Of a DNA stretch of 64,000 bases, positions 10,735 through 39,291 are shown in pieces; within the stretch, counting starts at the first letter, position 1; the number at the start of each line of letters is the position of its first letter. The position numbers were made by a program, and so were the translations under genes. Origin of the DNA: Cheilinus undulatus (Eukaryota > Chordata > Actinopteri > Labriformes > Labridae); contig NC_054872.1 of NCBI RefSeq assembly GCF_018320785.1, positions 35,786,051-35,850,050 on the forward strand. The letters run 5' to 3'. The notes under the pieces are model-generated. The model saw only the letters and a list, made by a program, of their open reading frames with translations. It had not been told where the DNA came from and searched no databases.

Positions 10735-13700
10735 CTATCCACAGCACTTCTTGGTGTTCTTGGGTGGTGTGTCAGGCTGTGCCAGGTTGGCTCTCTGCAT
10801 TTGCAGACACTGTGGTGTAGCACATTTGACTCCATCCCAGCCTTCCTGCGGTTCTACCTCTCCGTTCATCAGAGCCGTGTACACCCGCCGGGTGAGCAGC
10901 TCGAAGGCCTCTTTCACATTCTGGCCTGTTTTTGCAGACACCTCAGCATAGGGCACGCCAAGCTGTCCGGCCAGTTTCTCAGCCTCCTCCCGACTCACCA
11001 CCCTTTCCCCCTCAGCATCCATGTCACTCTTCTGGCCCACGAGGATGAACAGAACCCTATGAGGCTGCACTCGCTCACACACCTCAGCATGCCACTCCTT
11101 GATGTGGTTGAAAGAGTCTCGGTTGGTCATGTCGAACACCAGCAAGCCTCCAACAGAGTTGCGGTAATAAGAACGGGTCACTGACCTGAGGAGAGAGGAG
11201 AAACACAATGAAGAAAGAGGGTCTGTATTTCAACACAAGACAACCTCCTTTAGGGTTGTGTAGAGTTCAGACTTTCTCACTGACTTTTTTGCTGTTCTAG
11301 TGAGTGAATAATCAGCTGATTTTATGCAGTCTTTGAGCTTGGCTTTGTAAGATAAGCAGATTGACAAAGAGACTTTTTGTTTGTTGGAAACTTGATAACA
11401 GCTCTGCCTTATTCTCTCTCTAATCATGAAGCTGTCTGGAGGCGCGTAGTTTACCCATGAGTCAGTGAGTGTTCAAACCAAAGGTGAGCCTCACTAAGGG
11501 CCCTCCCAGCAGCCACCTGGTTAGAAAGTGACTTATTCATTCAAGCACTTCTGCATGAAAACAACCTGATTCGGCTGAGCTTTTAGCTGACTCGTGTGGG
11601 ATTAGCTGGCTACAGATATCATGCAAAGAGGCGGCACACACAAAGAAGCAAAGATTTGCAATTTGTTACGCTTCATTCAACTGGAGAACTGAAATAATGA
11701 ATTTAGAGACAGAATGAAGCATGTTAACGCTGAGTTGTTTTCAGAAAAGTTGCTGAGCAGGAAGAAAAAAAATGCCTTTTCAGGATCTGTCTTCTCCGCT
11801 TAAAGCATAGCATATACTGCATCTCTTTACACATTATAAAATGAACTTATGAAGGGCCAGACACTGTTTGCTTAGGCAAATAGTTAAACTGTCCCAGTGT
11901 GAATGGAACAGCTAGAGGCTGTGTGTTTAAATAGTATGTTTGCATACATGTGAATCATTTTTTATGTGTTCTGCAAAGCCAGGCATCTACATGTAACCTC
12001 CCTTTTTGATATATTAGGGCAGTGGTACTCCACTTAGCAGGGCCCTTTGAAGGCCCTGATAAGACCTGAGTAGGTAGCAACATATTGGCTTTTTTTAATT
12101 ACACACAAACCGGGATCGTTTTTTGAACGACAGCTGCACTTTTTTTTGATTATACATTTTTGGATTAAACCCCTTTTTCACTCATGCAACCACCCCTCTA
12201 CCAGATGAACTGATCAGAATTTTAAACTGTAGTATACTAGTACAAATTAGATGGTTTTAATATTTGTTTTTACAGCACAGAAACAAAAATGCAAGCCCTA
12301 AACACCCAATAACGGGCATTTTCTCACAAGCAAACTTATGCAGACTGTCTAGTTTAAATGGACAGAGGTCTTGCTACAGACTGAATATCTTAGATGCATC
12401 CCTTGCAGACCCCTACTGTAAGACATTGCTCTGTCAGAATAGAGGTGACGTAATTTGCTAGAACAACCTGTTTCCAGTTTTAGATTAAAAAAAACCTCTA
12501 TTAATAACAAAGTCTGGCAGTACCATTCCTGAAATAACTACATGGCAAATATGACAGATAAAGCAACATTTCATAAATAAAAAAGAAAAAGATCAGAGGT
12601 CTAATCTGGGATTAAATTATGTATGGATCTATTTTACTAGTAGTTAGGTGAGTGTTGGCTTGCTATAGTTTAAAGCTAGATTTAGCTATGTTATCTATGT
12701 AGCTCACATAGCTTTGTTAGCTTTTGATTTAGCAATGCTATTTACATTAGCTACATTATCTACTTGGCTTACATCGCTCTACTGATTTAAGATTAAGATA
12801 TGTTCCCTATGTAGCTATGTCAGATGAGTTAGCTACATATCTAAAGTATATTAGCTTCATAGCTAACAGAGCTTTGCAAGCTTTAGATGAGCTATGTTAG
12901 CAATGCTATCTACGTAGCTATGTTATTTAAGTAGCTATATTTTCTAAGTAGAGTATGTAGCTCCTTGGGCTTTAGATTTACATACCTAGCTATATTATTA
13001 ATGTTGCTACATTATCTACATAGCTTGTGTGGCTTCTTTGGCTTTAGAATTCGCTATGTTAGCAACATAACTACATTAGTTACATGGCTAAGCTAGCTTC
13101 ATTAACTATGTTACCTATGTAGCTATGCTATCAACATGGCTTATATAGCTCTGTTGACATTAGATTGGCAACAAGGTTGGCAACATGGCTGCATCACGTA
13201 ACTAACATGGCTTAATTAGATTCAGATAAAGCTATGTTAGCTATGTAGCTACATTGTCTACTTAGCTTATGTAGCTTTGTTAGCATTAAATTTAACTACA
13301 TTATCTCGGTAGTTGTGTTGTCTACATAGCACACCTGACTTCATTACCTTAATCCACAGCTACCTTAAGAGTGTTTTTTAGAGGAGTGTAAGCAGACTGT
13401 TCACATGACTTTATTAAACATTACGTTGTTAGGTATTGTAGGGCAGTTTATGACTTTTAACTCATGTTATCCTAAGCCTAACCATAACCCTATCTGGAAG
13501 TTTAATCTGATTTTATTTGGAAAGTTTTAGCATGTATACCTGTTCTGACAGAAACAGTTGTGCCACAGGGGGCTCAGAGCTATGGCCTGCAGACAGACGG
13601 TCTTGTTTAGATTTCACAACTTTGTTAAATTTAGACAGTAAGAGCTTGCATACTACTTCAATGGATTCATCCCTTTCAAGCACCTGTCATATAAAGTATT

Positions 13701-14042
13701 GCAGTTTTTTTAAAACTCCCTTTTGGATACTATTGTTAAATAAAGCAAAACTCTGTGTTGTCAGAAAGTATCAACAATTTCTACAGTCTTAGCAACTGTA
13801 GGTCCCTTATGAGTTGCTACTGACCTGAATCTCTCCTGTCCAGCTGTGTCCCAGAACTGCAGCTTCACGCGCACGCCCGGCTCAACCTCCAGGAAGTGAA
13901 CGTAGAAGTCTACACCCACTGTCTGGTTGATGGACTCCAGGAACAAGTCTTCAGTGAAGCGCTTAAGCAGAGAGGATTTCCCCACTGTGGAGTCCCCCAG
14001 CATGATGATCCTGAACTGGTACTGCCACAAGGTCAGGTCCAT
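10735..14042 (-). CDS. RAB42: Ras-related protein Rab-42, two coding exons, 222 aa
   Basis: Exon 1 is 14042-13825 and exon 2 is 11185-10735. The intron splits an Arg codon (AG|G) inside ERFRSVTRSYYRN; donor GTCAGT, acceptor CCTCAG. The product is a small GTPase of the Rab39/42 branch, a membrane [11 protein letters not shown] switch anchored by prenylation. The G1 loop GDSTVGKS is at residues 16-23, the switch II WDTAGQERF with Gln69 at 64-72, the guanine-base loop reads GQKSD instead of the usual NKxD, and ETSAK appears as EVSAK. The C-terminus is KKCCG, so two cysteines are available for geranylgeranylation but are followed by a Gly. RAB42 rather than RAB39 is favoured by the WHAEV stretch, the tail, and its place beside TAF12, which it also neighbours in mammals. 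A CAG acceptor just before the ATG implies a noncoding first exon upstream. Confidence 0.92.
12260..13660. repeat. TAGCTA-rich dispersed repeat, copy 1, in RAB42 intron
   Basis: From about 12640 to 13370 the sequence is built from degenerate repeats of GCTATGTTAGCTATGTAGCTACAT-like blocks, rich in the self-complementary word TAGCTA. The left flank (12410-12630) is also found at about 46130-46310 and 63295-63415, and the right flank (13390-13500, with TTTATTAAACATT and a TAACC-rich run) at about 63755-63860. Both sides of the core share TTCTGACAGA-like sequence in opposite orientation (about 12430 and 13545), suggesting degraded terminal inverted repeats. It therefore looks like a transposable unit carrying an internal satellite. 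No coding capacity seen. Confidence 0.65.
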
Positions 14043-14047
14043 TGTTG
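14043..14047 (-). other. RAB42: RAB42 5' UTR remainder and inferred upstream noncoding exon
   Basis: On the minus strand TCTTTTCAG ends at 14048, leaving only CAACA before the ATG at 14042, so the leader is probably spliced. A plausible donor, CAAG|GTAGGC, ends an upstream noncoding exon at 14194. The transcription start was not located. Confidence 0.4.
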
Positions 14048-14199
14048 CTGAAAAGAGGGATGAAGAAAGCTTGTAGAGATAAAGAGGTATGTGGAAGTAG
14101 TAGTGGGAAATAGAAAGAATAAGTCAAAAGATTTAAGGATAAAAGAGGTTTGCAGGTGAGGTGATGGTGTTAACAGGGTGTTGAGAAGCCTACCTTGAG

Positions 14200-15147
14200 G
14201 GGAGAAAGAAAGAGAATAAAGCTGCAGGCTAGCAAGTCCAAACCAGCGTCAAACCATTAGGTTTTCTTTCTTTGATGTTGCAAATGTTGAGAAACAACCA
14301 CGGCAGCCACTCCTTATGACTCTCATAACCAGCAGAGAAGTGTTTGTCTGAAGTCATCTCAAACTCTCATGCCATTGATGACTGCACTTCAGGTCTCCTT
14401 GCTTCATTTTGATGGTTGAGTTCCCTCTGTAGAAAGCTCTGTGCCAAAAAAGTAGATCCAAGTATCACTGCGGTTCTCATGAGAGTTCAAGTGCTACTGT
14501 AAGCATGGGCATGAATTTGCTTTGACTGTGTGTATGCAGGGGTGTGGACTTTCTAAAGTTTGCCAGTTGATACTTGACAAAAGGTGGGGCGAGAGCATTA
14601 GGACGCAGGGAGGGCTGTGGAGGAAAGGGAGGGCCAGCTGCTGGAGAGAAAAATATAAGGAAGTAGTTTTTAATGTGTTATCAAGGACTAAGCAGTGTTT
14701 TCCTGCTGTTAACATGCAGCTCTTTTTTAAAGATGTCATTAACAATCCTAGAAAGTGAGTGCAGCTGTTTGCTCATACAGTTTGCAGCAGTTCTTATCAC
14801 TTTATGGGCTTCTCTGTAGAGTGAACATCACAGCCCAAAAAGGGAAGTTGATAACAATACAGCAGCCCTGGGAAATGCTTGGAAAGCCTCAGGATGTGAA
14901 GTTCATTTATAAAAACAGGTTTGTAAGGGGGTAAATGCTGTGCTTAGTGTTTGCTTGTTGACATGTTTACTTAAATTCAGTTTGAGAGGCCTCTCTAGTC
15001 ACAGGCAAATTCTATGGTGCAAATTTAAAACTTACTGCTGATAAGCTTTATTGACATATGTCCAGTAAACTTGAGCTACTTACATTCATAATGTTGGATG
15101 TCATTATAAGTTCAGTCTCCAGGGGCTACAACTTCTATTTCTTGTTT
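14200..15147. other. Region upstream of RAB42
   Basis: This stretch should hold the RAB42 promoter and leader exon but shows no clear TATA box, GC box or CpG-dense island. No gene or repeat recognised. Confidence 0.3.
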
Positions 15148-15149
15148 TA

Positions 15150-16308
15150 CAGTGCCTATAAAAATAATAATTCCCATGGATATTATACCCTTTTATTGGT
15201 TTTAAAAACAATCATGGTTGTTATAATTTGGCTTTTTTGGCATCTTTCTTTACCCTGTAAGTAGGAGACAAGGGAGAGGCCACCAAGACACCTACACCTA
15301 TGACTACTCTGAAGGAGTTACAAGCTTCAGGCGCTGAGATGGGAGTAACTGCATTCAACAACTCTTTTTTTTTTTTTTAAAGGTTTATTTTGGGCATTTT
15401 TGTGCCTTTATTTGATAGAGGAAGATAGAGGAGGATAGTGGATAGAGTCGGAAACAGGGACGAGAGCGGGGGAGAGACATGTGGTAAAGGGCCTCGGGCT
15501 GGATTCAAACCTGGGCCGTCCACGTACATGGGGTGCGCCTTAACCACTCGGCCACCTGCGCCCCAACATTCAACAACTCTTAACTGGGTTTTTCACCATG
15601 GGAGAGTGGCAAAGAGAAAACCAGTGTTGAGAAATGTTCTTTTGTCTGATGAGACCAAAATGCTTTTTGGCCAACAGAAAGGATGCTATGATTGGTGGAC
15701 ACCAAACACCACAAACACACCATCAGCCACTGTGAAGCATGGTGGTGGCAACATCATGCTGTGGGTATGCTTCTCGGCAGCTGCCTGGAAGGCTTGTAAA
15801 GGTAAAGGTTAGAGTAAATGCGGCAAAATATAGGAATATCCTGGAGGAAAATCGTATTCAGTCTACAAGAGGACTACACCTTGGGAGAAGATTTATTTTC
15901 CAGCAAGACAAGGATCCAAAGCATAAAGTGAACGCTACACAGAAATAGTTTAAAAACAACAAGGTGAATGTTCTGGAGCGGCTGAGTCAAAACCTAGAAT
16001 GCAACCCAAGTCGCCAGACTTGCAAGCCTGTCTGCAAAACTATCCACAGAATCAGTAGTGATTGCAGCCAAAAGTGCATCAACTAAAACTGACTTGAAGG
16101 GGGTGAATATTTATGCACTTATTTTACATATTTTCTTTATTTAACTGACATTACTTTGTAGAAATGTTTAAATCTGACATTAAAATTTTTTTAGATTTAT
16201 TTTGTTTTGTTTTGCCAAAAAAGCCAAATTATATTGTCTATGGCTGATTTCTAAAATCAACATAAGGGTTAAACATCAAAGGGGTGAATACATTTTTTAT
16301 AAGCACTG
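15150..16308 (+). mobile_element. Tc1/mariner-like transposon, inactive, with nested SINE
   Basis: The element is bounded by TA dinucleotides (15148-15149 and 16309-16310) and by inverted repeats of roughly 95 bases: CAGTGCCTATAAAAA at the left, and TTTTTTATAAGCACTG at the right, with both repeats closing on GCCAAAAAAGCC-type sequence. The internal plus-strand transposase remnant (about 15590-16090) shows SDETK, VKHGGGNIMLW and FQQDKDPKH, conserved Tc1 catalytic-domain blocks, broken by frameshifts and stops. The N-terminal DNA-binding part is missing. Related relics lie at 43571, 53281 and 60490. Confidence 0.88.
15352..15581 (-). mobile_element. tRNA-derived SINE with 15-bp target duplications
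   Basis: The body (15367-15566) lies on the minus strand inside the Tc1-like element. A box TGGCCGAGTGG is at 15554-15544 and B box GGTTTGAATCC at 15511-15501, resembling a Ser/Leu-type tRNA head. The tail reads CAAATAAAGGCACAAAAATG and ends in a homopolymer run (poly-T on the plus strand). The direct repeat CATTCAACAACTCTT at 15352-15366 and 15567-15581 is perfect, so the insertion is younger than the Tc1 copy. Confidence 0.9.
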
Positions 16309-17534
16309 TATTTTTTTTAAGCAAACACACACTGAAAGAGAGGGTTTATTTTGTAATGTCTTGGCCCAAAGATGCTAATTTCATATCATCAGTGATTAAA
16401 GAGCTTTTCTTTCTGCTCAGGACACGAGAGCATGGCTGCGTGTCTTTTTTAATACTTTGGTATGATTGTCATTTAGACCAGTACAAAGGGCAGATTCTCA
16501 AGGGTAGTAAAAATAGATTTATTTAGAGTGAAACAAACAAATGCATCCTGACTTCATAAAAACAAAGTATGACATTTTTCATACATCTGGATCACAAACA
16601 GATCAGTAGCATTCCTTGCTATCCAGGTCAAGTATAGAATTAATGACACTTTTTTTTTTTTACCTGGCTACAAGTGAAAGTGTAACACTCAAGCTTGATG
16701 CTCATTTGTCAGTTGACTGCTATTAATGTTTGACTATTTAATACAGGTTTTTGTTTCACTTAAGACAGTTCTTTTCATTTGCCAAGCTTTCTTCCTCAGA
16801 AAACACTGTTGCCTCGAGCGTCTTTTGATGTGTTAAGATTGTCAGATGACTGCATCAATCAGCATGTTTCATATTGGTTCTTGGTCAGACATGGCAGGAA
16901 GTCACTGGAGTTCAGTTCAGTGATGTCATCAGGTAAAAGCTCTTTAAACATAAAAGTCATGCAGCCTGAACTGGTGAGCAATAAAATCAGAAGTATAAGT
17001 TTGACTATTACATGCAATATTGAAACATGATATTGGCTGATATCTAAATAATACACTTAATTTCAAACAGAAATACATCAAGCCCACAGTGAAATAAAAA
17101 GCCCAAATGTAGTGTTGAATGGGTTGTAATCCTGAACAAGTGTAACACCTATATCAGACTGGGTGTGTGTCCCTCCAGCTTGCAGAGTCCATTAGAGCAG
17201 AACTTTTCAGCTTGTGGCATTCATCAGGGTTATCAAGAAACACATGGCAAACACTCACAGATGTGGACATAAAAATATGCTAAAAATAGGGAAACATGGC
17301 TCTTGATACATATTTTTTTTTGCTGTTTTGGCCAGGGGACATGTGTGGCTTTAACTTGACTTAACATGCAAGTTAAAAAGAAAAATTGAGCCGTGATGAT
17401 GCCAAGGCTCGGACATCACACACCCAGTCTTAAATGGCTGTTACTTTCAGTAGTGTGCAAAAAGTCTAAGGCCACTACTACCTTTGTTGTTATAGCTAGG
17501 TTTTTGATGCCATCCTTACTTATTACTCAATATC
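16309..17534. other. Spacer between Tc1-like element and CTPS1 3' end
   Basis: No gene is seen. A second minus-strand AATAAA (16523-16518) leaves open a longer CTPS1 3' UTR that would reach into this segment. Confidence 0.3.
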
Positions 17535-18447
17535 TTTATTAATATACAAGAAAACACAGGAATTATGAACACAAAATTAAAAATACATAATTTTCAGAAC
17601 AAAAAGGCTTCCACAAGAGGGAGTGGATAGCATCCCAACAAAGCTTTGTCATCATGATATGATTCTGATTCTGCAACGGTATATGTGGTGTTACCATCAG
17701 TTTGTTTGCATTGTCATGGTAATGTCAAACATGCTGTGCTGCCCCACTGAACCTAAGCCAGTATTTTTTTTCTTTTGGGGGGGGGGGGGGGTCGTCACCT
17801 CGTTTCCCTTGAAGACCTCAAATTGACACTGCAAATCAGCCTGTTCTAGTTTGACATCTCTTCACACTTGTAACATGCTGAACTGTTCAAGGAGACTTCA
17901 CTGAAGTATTTTCAAGCAAACGTCTGTTGTATTACTGACATAAAAACATTTTCAATCAGGTGCTTTCAAGAAGGAATAGCATCATAACTAACAATAACAT
18001 TGCTAAAACAGCAAACCTAATGGTGGCCTCAGACTTTAAGATAAACAATGTTCAAAAAGGTAATAAATCTGTTTGACACAACACTTTGGCAACACAAGGA
18101 CTAGATGGATCTGAACAGACCCTGACTCGAACCTTAGCCCTTTGTAACTGTAGCTTTTCATCTTTCAAACAGCTTATTACTTTACAGGTACTTGACAATC
18201 TTTTGTTACACTTCCCCACAATGGCCCACCTTTGCTAATTCATTAGCATTAAAGCTCCACAAGGTTTACAGCAAAACATCCCTGTATATAACTCGTGTCG
18301 TAATAAAATATCTACATCATCTTTTACCAATCAGTGTAAAAACATTTTCATAAAAATGTGGAGTTTGCAGCGTCACTTCAGATCAGTTTTTCCTGAGCCT
18401 TGCATTTTTCTACATGAATGACAGACATAACAAGGGCCACATGTACT
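17535..18447 (-). other. CTPS1: CTPS1 3' UTR (end approximate)
   Basis: The stretch follows the CTPS1 TAA at 18450-18448 and ends at a minus-strand AATAAA (17540-17535), giving a 3' UTR of about 0.9 kb. A 15-base G run at 17777-17791 on the plus strand (C run in the transcript) lies within it. Alternative ends are possible. Confidence 0.4.
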
Positions 18448-36982
<18,535 letters not shown>

Positions 36983-36997
36983 AGTGGCATGTGAAGG
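36983..36997 (-). other. CTPS1: CTPS1 5' UTR part of first coding exon
   Basis: On the minus strand TTTTGTGTAG ends at 36998 and is followed by CCTTCACATGCCACT and the ATG at 36982. CTPS1 therefore has at least one upstream noncoding exon, probably within 38,600-38,900, whose donor I could not fix. The CACATG here starts a short out-of-frame upstream ATG. Confidence 0.5.
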
Positions 36998-37639
36998 CTA
37001 CACAAAACAAATCAGACAATGAGATTTTTTGTTATACAAGACGCAAAAAGCTTTGAACCACACCTTTGAGGTGTCTATCCAGCTCAACCTGTTAATCCAC
37101 ATTTAAGATTAAATCTGATTTAATACAGACATTATGTGCAGTGATGTAAATACTTTTTTTTTTAAACAGAATCATTTATTACAAGTAAGAAATGTATATC
37201 AGAGTAAGTTACAGGTTTATCAACTATGCCAAAATATAATTCAAACATTTTTCCCTTGTTTTCTCTCTAGATCTATGATTCTAAACGGGTGGGTCAGGAT
37301 CCAAAAGTGGATCACACGTGTTCTTGGGAATAAAAGAAAGTTGGGGGAAAACATCTATGTTGTATGGTTATATTAAGGGAGTGAAAGGAAAGCAGTAGGG
37401 TGTCTAATGCTGGTTGCCACCCACCATTTAAGAAGAATGTCTACTTTTATGTTGGCAGTTAGGCAAAGCATGTTATAAATATGACACCAAGTAGGCCTAA
37501 ATGAAATATGGATTTTTTTCAAGGGAATAAGGTGAGTTTTGAAGTTATCAAGAAGATGTACAGTGACTTTTTGTAGTTGGCTCCAAATTGCATTATTTTT
37601 CAGTAGGTTGTTTGCAATCCGTTGAGGGTCATGAAATGG

Positions 37640-38200
37640 GGGCAGCCATTAGGAATGAATGGGAACGGAGGAAAGTTAGTACTTAACAGCTCTTAATAGC
37701 TCTCTATGCTGCACTTGTCAGAAAATTTCTACATACATTGAAAACGATCTCTACATTTTCAAAAAGTGATTTTTACCACAGTTTCACAGATTTACCAGGC
37801 GTGGAGGTGATCAATATTACAAATACTCAGTCCTGCAGGCCTCCTAGTGTCTATCGCCATCTAGTCAGATGAAGGGAAAAGAGAGTCTTGTACTGAGCTA
37901 AGAGGCTAGCTGAGCTCCTTTCACAAAAAAAAAAAGTTTTTTGTCACAAACATGTTTTTAATTGAAACAGTGATATACTATCAACTGAAAAAAACTGTGG
38001 GATAAGCAACCTAGTGATGATATGCTGTTCACAGGTGAGGCTGTGATACAAAACTGCTCTATTACGTGAGCCACGGTAGCTAGCTCTCATTTGAGAGCCA
38101 GTTGCCTTTCCTTCATTTTTTGTCTTTAGTTAAGTCACATTTAAAAGCTCAAAACATGGCTTTTAGGGTAGCATTTCTTCATGAAGAAATCCCCACTTGC
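37640..38200 (-). repeat. Second copy of dispersed repeat, inverted, in CTPS1 first intron
   Basis: Reverse-complement match to the two halves of 24010-25460, continuous here and so probably closer to the uninserted form. A separate hAT-end fragment with GGGTGGGTCAGGATCC lies at about 37280. The flanking 36998-37640 is otherwise anonymous intron. Confidence 0.6.
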
Positions 38201-38689
38201 CCTCAAGGGGGGGTTCTCTGCTGCTGATGCCATCTCTAAAGAACCTTTACAAAAATTTTAATGGTTGTTTTATCTTTTATTTATTACACAGGGTTGTGAT
38301 TTGTCATCATGGAGGTGAGGGTGAAAGCCACTGCTATAGATAGTATTTTTTGGTGAAACTTTAACTATTTAGTTCCTAAACTGTCGTTAATATGACAGTA
38401 CAAACATTGTCAAATAAACGGTAGAGCATCAGCATGAAGCGAATTAAAAACAAATTCACAGGGTGAAGGCTTTATTGACACAGGTGGAGCAATAACGTGA
38501 CCCAGTCGTTAATATGTGTACACATGGGCTTTCCAGTCACTACGACATCAAAACAAACAGTGACAGTGCACAAGATTTAATTACAATCAAATCTAAATTA
38601 TTGTAACCCGAATTAAGTGTTAAAATCGAGCCTAATCTGATAACCAGGTTGAACATTGTATTCAGTTACACGATATGAATCGAAAGGCG

Positions 38690-38978
38690 GGAAATAGCCG
38701 GCAACACATCGTCAACTTCCGGGTATATCCTTTTTAACCAAACATTCTTTGACGTTTGATTACTTGTGAAACTAAGCGGTTAACTAGCTCAAATTTAGCA
38801 ACGCCACCTTTAAATTCTCAAAAGAATTTATTTGCCACTGTAGGGTTTGTAAACTGAAGATTTACTTAAGGCCGTTGAAAAATACTTTTTTTGTCGAAAA
38901 CTGTTAAGTTAGCTTGCTGCTTCATCACGTTTGACAAAAGAACGACTTCGTTGTTTAAGCACAGACCGCGCCAATACA
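38690..38978. promoter_or_regulatory. Putative bidirectional promoter, CTPS1 (-) and unknown gene (+)
   Basis: Between the CTPS1 5' end and a plus-strand ATG exon lies a short region with ACTTCCGG (about 38715-38722), an ETS-like motif reading CCGGAAGT on the CTPS1 strand. No TATA box is clear. Divergent housekeeping promoters of this type are common; the transcription starts are inferred. Confidence 0.4.
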
Positions 38979-39291
38979 ATGGATGTAAAAAAAACACCTA
39001 CCAAACGTCTAAGTGTGGAGAGAACCGTTCCTGTCAGAGGTAAATAGTATCCGTAACTTGTCTTGAATTAAATAATTCCAGCTTCTGTTTACGAAGCATC
39101 AGACTCCACGTTTTAACAGCAGTAGAAGCACGTGTGGGACAAGCTGACAGACCCCCCCCTCCTTAATGGTACAGCTTGTCTCCTTCCGTCTCAATGGTGA
39201 CCGATTTACTTTGTGCCCTCTTCTTTGGCTGACAGGCAGACTGTAGTCCTCCGCCTCTACGGGATCAGCCAATCAGAAGAACGAATTCAGG
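38979..39291 (+). CDS. Unidentified divergent gene, N-terminal exons only (partial)
   Basis: ATG at 38979 opens a frame MDVKKTPTKRLSVER... that runs 20 codons plus one base to CAGAG|GTAAAT (39039/39040). A pyrimidine-rich stretch then ends in two tandem acceptors, GACAG (39235) and GCAG (39239). Using the second gives an exon 39240-39291 ending before GTACGT and continuing in frame as DCSPPPLRDQPIRRTNS; using the first meets TAG three codons later. The peptide is basic with Ser/Thr-Pro and RRTNS-like sites, as in many cell-cycle or cytoskeletal proteins, but I do not recognise it. No further exon was found; later ones may lie far downstream or outside the window. Confidence 0.4.

Noticed and set aside
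10801-11184. Plus-strand frame over RAB42 exon 2
   Set aside because: It is the antisense shadow of the RAB42 coding exon.
12640-13370. CRISPR-like array
   Set aside because: Units are degenerate, without regular spacer spacing, and the sequence is vertebrate; it is a satellite-like repeat.
15438-15812. 124-codon plus-strand frame spanning SINE and Tc1 sequence
   Set aside because: The first part is antisense SINE and the second is transposase relic; the fusion is a by-product of the nested insertion.
39235-39243. First AG used as acceptor of a coding exon
   Set aside because: It would place TAG in frame within three codons; kept only as an alternative splice note.
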